NCBI GenBank assembly: GCA_001778275.1
Contig: MFGM01000061.1
Location: 1 to 7,871, forward strand
Length of the DNA stretch: 7,871 nucleotides
Source of the DNA: Candidatus Falkowbacteria bacterium RIFOXYC2_FULL_48_21
GTDB taxonomy: Bacteria > Patescibacteriota > Patescibacteriia > UBA11705 > JABHMO01
Reading direction: 5' to 3'
The position numbers and the translations under genes are program-made. The notes beneath the pieces were generated by a model that was not told the origin of the DNA, searched no databases, and saw only the letters and a program-made list of their open reading frames with translations. The stretch's first letter is position 1. Each line of letters starts with the position of its first letter. Positions 4,548 through 7,871 of the stretch are shown here, piece after piece.

Positions 4548-6152
4548 CTAATATTTGATATTCAACAACGTAAACAACGGGGTCACGCTCTTCCCCACGA
4601 CCTCTTCAACAACATTTTTAATAATCGCATTCGCGCCTTTTTCCGCGCCATCGAGCCCGCCAAGCCAGGTCAATCCCCACGTGCCTTGATAATTCGTTAC
4701 GCCGCATTTGTCGATGCCGTTCGCGCACTTTTCCAATTCATACTCGTGCAGCTTCATGACGATATCGCGCCAGCAATCTTTGCCGCAAGCAAAATCGTCT
4801 TTCAATCCCATGATGAACAAACTGGCCGTCAAATAATGATTATTCTTTTCTTCCACGTTCAGGCTGACCGAACCCTTTTTGTATTTCCGGTAAAAATCGT
4901 ATGTCAAAAAATTATTGCCGGACAAATTGATACCACCGTAATCAGTATCTTTCTCTTTCAAATATGAATCGCCGCGCGTCATTTGCCGACTAGTGCAAGT
5001 CAAACGTTCATTGGTCTGAATCGCGAACGCCTCATGAAACCAGCTCGGCGCGCCGTGCACCATTTGATACAGGAAATAATGCGCTGTTTCATGCACATCC
5101 GCTGTAATATGGCTGGCCTTGGTCGGCGTGGCCTCGCCAAATTCATGCAAACCGTTTATATTATGAAACATGACATAATCCGATCCGCCCGCGCCGCCCT
5201 CCGTCCCCTCGCAGCCGGATTTAATATCGCACTTTTGCAACGTCGGATTGTGAAACACCTTGTAAATCAATCGCGGTGTTTTGTAAGACAAATAGTCCTG
5301 CATGCACGTCACCACGTCCGTTTGAATTTTTAACAGTTCAGGAAACAGCGCCGTTTGCACGCCGCAGCTGGAACAAGCCGGCGCATTGGCTACACAGCCG
5401 TGCCGCTTTGACAGCTTGGCCGATTCCGGACAACCGCAATCAACACGGACATACGCGTTGCAATTGTCACCGGCGCAGGGCGCGGCGCAATCAAGACTGC
5501 ATTGTTTAAATCCATCCGCCTCCACACTGCCGTCGAACGATTCGCCGGCTTCGCAAACGAAGTTGCCGCAGAAACCGGAATTCGCAACGGCGACGTCCGT
5601 GCATTTGCCGTTCACGCACTTTTCATCCGAATTGCACACACCGCAGGTGTAGGCGCTTTTCAATAAATTCGCCACTCCCGCAGTCGGCGTCACAACCGTT
5701 GTCGATGTTCCAGCAATAATTTTTGCCAAATCGGTATTCGTAATGCCGAGGCCAAGATTGCGCATCACTTGGAACGCATCGTCCGGTTTGCCGAGGTAAT
5801 AGCCGTTGCCGTCAACCGGATAAACATAGTACGCCTTGCCCGCGTCGTCCACATCAATCAAAATTTTGCCCCAGACCGCCGTCGGAAACGCGCCATCAAC
5901 ATACTTCAAAACGTACTCATGCGTCACGCCGAGGCCGAGTTCTTTCATGATCTTAAAAGCGTCCGCCGGTCGACCGAGATAATACTTTTTCAAATTGACC
6001 GGATAAACGTACCACGCTTCGCCTTTTTCTTCGACTTGCAACAAAATTTTTCCTTTTAACTTCTGACTCATGGTCGCCGCTGACGCGATGCTGACGCCGA
6101 CAAGACTAAAAACGCAAACCAGTCCGAGCGCCAGCCAAAGTTTGTTTTTCAT
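4548..6152 (-). CDS. Secreted zinc-metallopeptidase-like protein with surface repeats, 534 aa
   Basis: Exported protein. A Sec signal peptide covers residues 1-25 (MKNK basic start, hydrophobic core LWLALGLVCVFSLVGV, cleavage after ASA). Two homologous modules follow at about 32-77 and 92-138, each with GKIL..V, a Y-Y/W-rich YVYPV, YYLG[RK]P.DAF..M..LGLG[VI]T. A cysteine-rich region at about 170-263 has 15 cysteines, including FCGNFVCEAGES and QCSLDC, a CxxxxCExGE...CxxDC pattern seen in secreted proteins and probably disulfide bonded. The catalytic-looking domain (about 290-534) has HETAH at 354-358 and PSWFHEAFA with E374, the HExxH + Glu arrangement of gluzincin peptidases (H354 and H358 plus E374 as zinc ligands, E355 as catalytic base). 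Substrate is unknown: cell-wall, host or environmental protein. A signal peptide without a clear C-terminal anchor suggests release or surface binding through the modules. The gene is monocistronic and divergent from the OPA transporter. No Shine-Dalgarno precedes the ATG. The domain reading is firm; peptidase activity is inferred. Confidence 0.85.
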   Translation of the reverse strand: MKNKLWLALGLVCVFSLVGVSIASAATMSQKLKGKILLQVEEKGEAWYVYPVNLKKYYLGRPADAFKIMKELGLGVTHEYVLKYVDGAFPTAVWGKILIDVDDAGKAYYVYPVDGNGYYLGKPDDAFQVMRNLGLGITNTDLAKIIAGTSTTVVTPTAGVANLLKSAYTCGVCNSDEKCVNGKCTDVAVANSGFCGNFVCEAGESFDGSVEADGFKQCSLDCAAPCAGDNCNAYVRVDCGCPESAKLSKRHGCVANAPACSSCGVQTALFPELLKIQTDVVTCMQDYLSYKTPRLIYKVFHNPTLQKCDIKSGCEGTEGGAGGSDYVMFHNINGLHEFGEATPTKASHITADVHETAHYFLYQMVHGAPSWFHEAFAIQTNERLTCTSRQMTRGDSYLKEKDTDYGGINLSGNNFLTYDFYRKYKKGSVSLNVEEKNNHYLTASLFIMGLKDDFACGKDCWRDIVMKLHEYELEKCANGIDKCGVTNYQGTWGLTWLGGLDGAEKGANAIIKNVVEEVVGKSVTPLFTLLNIKY

Positions 6153-6180
6153 AGTTTATAAATTAATTACAACTGCCATC

Positions 6181-6209
6181 ATTATAATTCTTTATCCACA
6201 TAAAAGAAA
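6181..6209 (-). promoter_or_regulatory. Probable promoter of the metallopeptidase gene
   Basis: On the minus strand a perfect TATAAT (6186-6181) lies 28 nt before the ATG at 6152. With a 17-nt spacer the -35 would be TTTCTT, a poor match. The predicted leader is about 22 nt, AT-rich and without a Shine-Dalgarno. Confidence 0.45.
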
Positions 6210-6317
6210 GCGACTGACGGACAACCGAACGATTTGTTGTAATTTTACAATTTTAGCTCTTCCGTATTTTTCCTTATTCAAAAAACACTTCAACCGTTAT
6301 GATGGCGGCAGATTTGA

Positions 6318-6344
6318 TTGACAGTGAAAAATGAATGGTATAAG
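6318..6344 (+). promoter_or_regulatory. Extended -10 promoter of the OPA transporter
   Basis: TTGACA (6318-6323) is followed by a short 15-nt spacer and TATAAG (6339-6344). The -10 is preceded by TGG (6336-6338), matching the TGn extended -10 motif, which can make up for the spacer. The start would be near 6351, leaving a leader of about 46 nt. Confidence 0.5.
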
Positions 6345-6360
6345 GTACCAGCGCGTTGTT

Positions 6361-6371
6361 AATTGACAATT
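6361..6371 (+). promoter_or_regulatory. Small palindrome in the transporter leader
   Basis: AATTGACAATT is an 11-base odd-centred palindrome (AATTG and CAATT arms) between the predicted transcription start and the Shine-Dalgarno. It could be an operator half-site pair, but the arms are only 5 bp. Confidence 0.25.
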
Positions 6372-6384
6372 CAATCACGCAAAC

Positions 6385-6389
6385 GGAGG
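6385..6389 (+). promoter_or_regulatory. Shine-Dalgarno of the OPA transporter
   Basis: GGAGG lies 7 nt before the first ATG of an ATGATG pair (6397 and 6400). The spacing favours 6397, with 6400 as a close alternative. Confidence 0.8.
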
Positions 6390-6396
6390 TGGTGTC

Positions 6397-7871
6397 ATGA
6401 TGCAGAATCTGACAATTTTCGGGTTAATGGTTGTGGTTGTGATCATTTATTGGATGAATAACCCTATCGGCCACGACAAAGAATTCCGCAAACGTTGCCT
6501 CGTCAACTGGCTGACTATCGGCCTTGCCTACGCTTTTCTCTACATGGGACGCTACAACATCAATGCAGCCACCGCCGCTCTCGGCGAAAACGGAGGATTG
6601 ACTGGAGCGGATTTCGGCATCATTTTCGGTGCCGGCACCTGGACGTATGCCGCCTCACTCTTTATCAACGGCCCGCTTGTTGATAAGATCGGCGGATATA
6701 TCGGAATTTTAATCGGCCTGATCGGCTCCTGTATAATGAATGTGGCACTCGGCATCGCTACTTATCTTTTCATCAAAGGAAACCTGGATCTCCCGATCAT
6801 CCCGACTCTGGCCGTTATCTATTCGATTAACATGTACTTCCAAAGTTTCGGAGCCGCGTCGATCGTGAAAACGAATTCGAACTGGTTCCACGTGAAAGAA
6901 CGTGGTATTGCTGGCGGAATCTTCGGCACACTGATCGCCATGGGATTGTTTTTCTCCTTCGACTGGAGTAGCGCCATCCGCAAGGCGACCAATATCAACC
7001 TCGATGCCGCCCAGCTCGACTCATTCCAGATTTTCATTCGCGACATGCTCGGCACGGCCGGCGGCACGACGAACGCTTATTGGTATCTGTTCTTCATCCC
7101 CGCGGCTATTCTCGCCCTGTTTGTGGTGCTGGTGTTTTTCCTGGTAAAGGAAACACCCAAAGATGCCGGGTTGAAAAATTTTGACACGGAAGATGCCTCG
7201 TCCGGAGAGATGGATCGAAAATTCACCACAATGGAGATCATCAAAGAAAAAATCCTTGGTAATCCCATCATTATTACGGTCGCGGTCATTGAACTGTGCT
7301 CCGGTGTGATTCGGCAGGGCGTAATGCAATGGCTCCCACGCTTCAACGAAAAGATGCACTTTACGGACGCCGCCGCGTTTATTCCCAAAAACTGGGGATT
7401 ACTTCTCTGCCTTGCCGGAACGCTCGGCGGCATGTTCGCCGGAATCATTTCCGACAAAGTTTTCAAGTCGCGCCGCATTCCCTCCGCGCTGATTCTCTAC
7501 GTCATCCTGTTCATCGGCGCCATTCTCATGACGCACGGCATTTTCACCGGAAACTATTTCGAACTCGGCGCGGCCGCCATGCTGGTTTCATTTGCCGTTA
7601 TCGGCGTTCACGGCATGCTGTCCGGCGTCCTGTCGCAAGACCTACTCGGTCGCAAAGGCGCAGCCACCGGCGCGGCCATGTTCGATGGTTGTGTCTACAT
7701 CGGCACCGGCATCCAGTCGCTTGCTCTCGGCTACATCACGGAATGGAACTGGAACTACTGGCCGGTGTTCATCCTGCCGTTCACGTTGATCGGAATCGTC
7801 CTTTGCACGCGCGTGCTGAAGGCCTTCCCCGAGAAAAAGAAAACAGGCGATGCAACCGCTGAGCCGGTCAA
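6397..7871 (+). CDS. OPA-family MFS transporter (organophosphate:phosphate antiporter-like), 3' end cut
   Basis: Membrane transporter, at least 491 aa, open to the window edge without a stop. Twelve MFS helices are visible at about 35-57, 74-92, 101-125, 136-155, 170-188, 228-250, 291-312, 333-352, 361-380, 388-406, 424-447 and 453-473, plus an extra N-terminal hydrophobic segment at about 7-20. MFS motif A appears in both halves (GPLVDKIGG at 92-100; ISDKVFKSRR at 351-360). OPA features are GRYNINAA in helix 1, SNWFHVKERG at 161-170 and IRQGVMQWLPRF in helix 7. R52 and R306 line up with the GlpT phosphate-binding R45 and R269, from my memory of GlpT. The helix-5 histidine of GlpT seems to be replaced (I180), so the substrate may not be glycerol-3-phosphate. 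It probably imports a phosphorylated metabolite in exchange for phosphate. The codons favour C-ending triplets (ATC, GGC). It is divergent from the metallopeptidase gene. Confidence 0.85.
   Translation, partial: MMQNLTIFGLMVVVVIIYWMNNPIGHDKEFRKRCLVNWLTIGLAYAFLYMGRYNINAATAALGENGGLTGADFGIIFGAGTWTYAASLFINGPLVDKIGGYIGILIGLIGSCIMNVALGIATYLFIKGNLDLPIIPTLAVIYSINMYFQSFGAASIVKTNSNWFHVKERGIAGGIFGTLIAMGLFFSFDWSSAIRKATNINLDAAQLDSFQIFIRDMLGTAGGTTNAYWYLFFIPAAILALFVVLVFFLVKETPKDAGLKNFDTEDASSGEMDRKFTTMEIIKEKILGNPIIITVAVIELCSGVIRQGVMQWLPRFNEKMHFTDAAAFIPKNWGLLLCLAGTLGGMFAGIISDKVFKSRRIPSALILYVILFIGAILMTHGIFTGNYFELGAAAMLVSFAVIGVHGMLSGVLSQDLLGRKGAATGAAMFDGCVYIGTGIQSLALGYITEWNWNYWPVFILPFTLIGIVLCTRVLKAFPEKKKTGDATAEPV

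Noticed and set aside
7296..7862. 188-codon plus-strand frame inside the OPA transporter
   Set aside because: It is a shifted frame of the transporter with an arginine/histidine-rich translation typical of off-frame reading; the transporter frame has twelve helices.

Overview
The window looks like chromosomal DNA of an uncultivated bacterium of the Patescibacteria (CPR) radiation, most likely in the Parcubacteria/Paceibacteria range. This rests on four inferences from memory: an archaeal/eukaryotic-type AspRS without the bacterial GAD insertion; a secreted protein opening with two copies of a roughly 45-residue 'GKILLQVE..YYLG.P.DAF.IM..LGLG' module that I associate with this group; a small winged-helix protein with the familiar RTAHKWF/LTDKGRK core; and very compact intergenic regions. 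TGA is a real stop here (end of asnS), so the recoded-TGA lineages are unlikely.

Left part (about 105-3180, minus strand): a tight operon reading asnS, a 38-residue single-pass membrane microprotein, aspS, then a 98-residue winged-helix protein. asnS and the microprotein share an ATGA stop/start overlap. The following gaps are 14 and 24 nt. One good sigma70-type promoter (3206-3234, minus) sits just ahead of asnS and fixes its start at 3180 rather than the longer TTG start at 3288. The two synthetases charge tRNA-Asn and tRNA-Asp. The microprotein and the winged-helix protein are unexplained passengers.

Middle part (3181-4418): a divergent promoter region with helically phased A-tracts separates asnS from a plus-strand, monocistronic gene for a 208-residue soluble protein I do not recognise. 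That gene has a strong promoter, a near-perfect Shine-Dalgarno and a hairpin terminator. The terminator is symmetric and shared with a converging minus-strand gene for a 126-residue protein with five perfect heptads, whose promoter is so close to the ATG that the mRNA is predicted to be leaderless or nearly so.

Right part (4419-7871): a minus-strand gene encodes a 534-residue secreted zinc-metallopeptidase-like protein (signal peptide, two repeat modules, a cysteine-rich linker, an HETAH...E site). It is divergent from a plus-strand gene, cut by the window edge, for an organophosphate:phosphate antiporter-type MFS transporter that keeps the two phosphate-binding arginines of GlpT. The last two genes suggest a scavenging lifestyle (extracellular proteolysis and uptake of phosphorylated metabolites), but that link is inference.

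There is no CRISPR array, rRNA, tRNA, insertion sequence or prophage. All gene-free gaps are under 300 bases. I see no clearly new multi-gene system; the best leads are the ATGA-coupled microprotein, the surface peptidase architecture, the unknown 208-residue protein and the mixture of Shine-Dalgarno and leaderless or Shine-Dalgarno-free starts.
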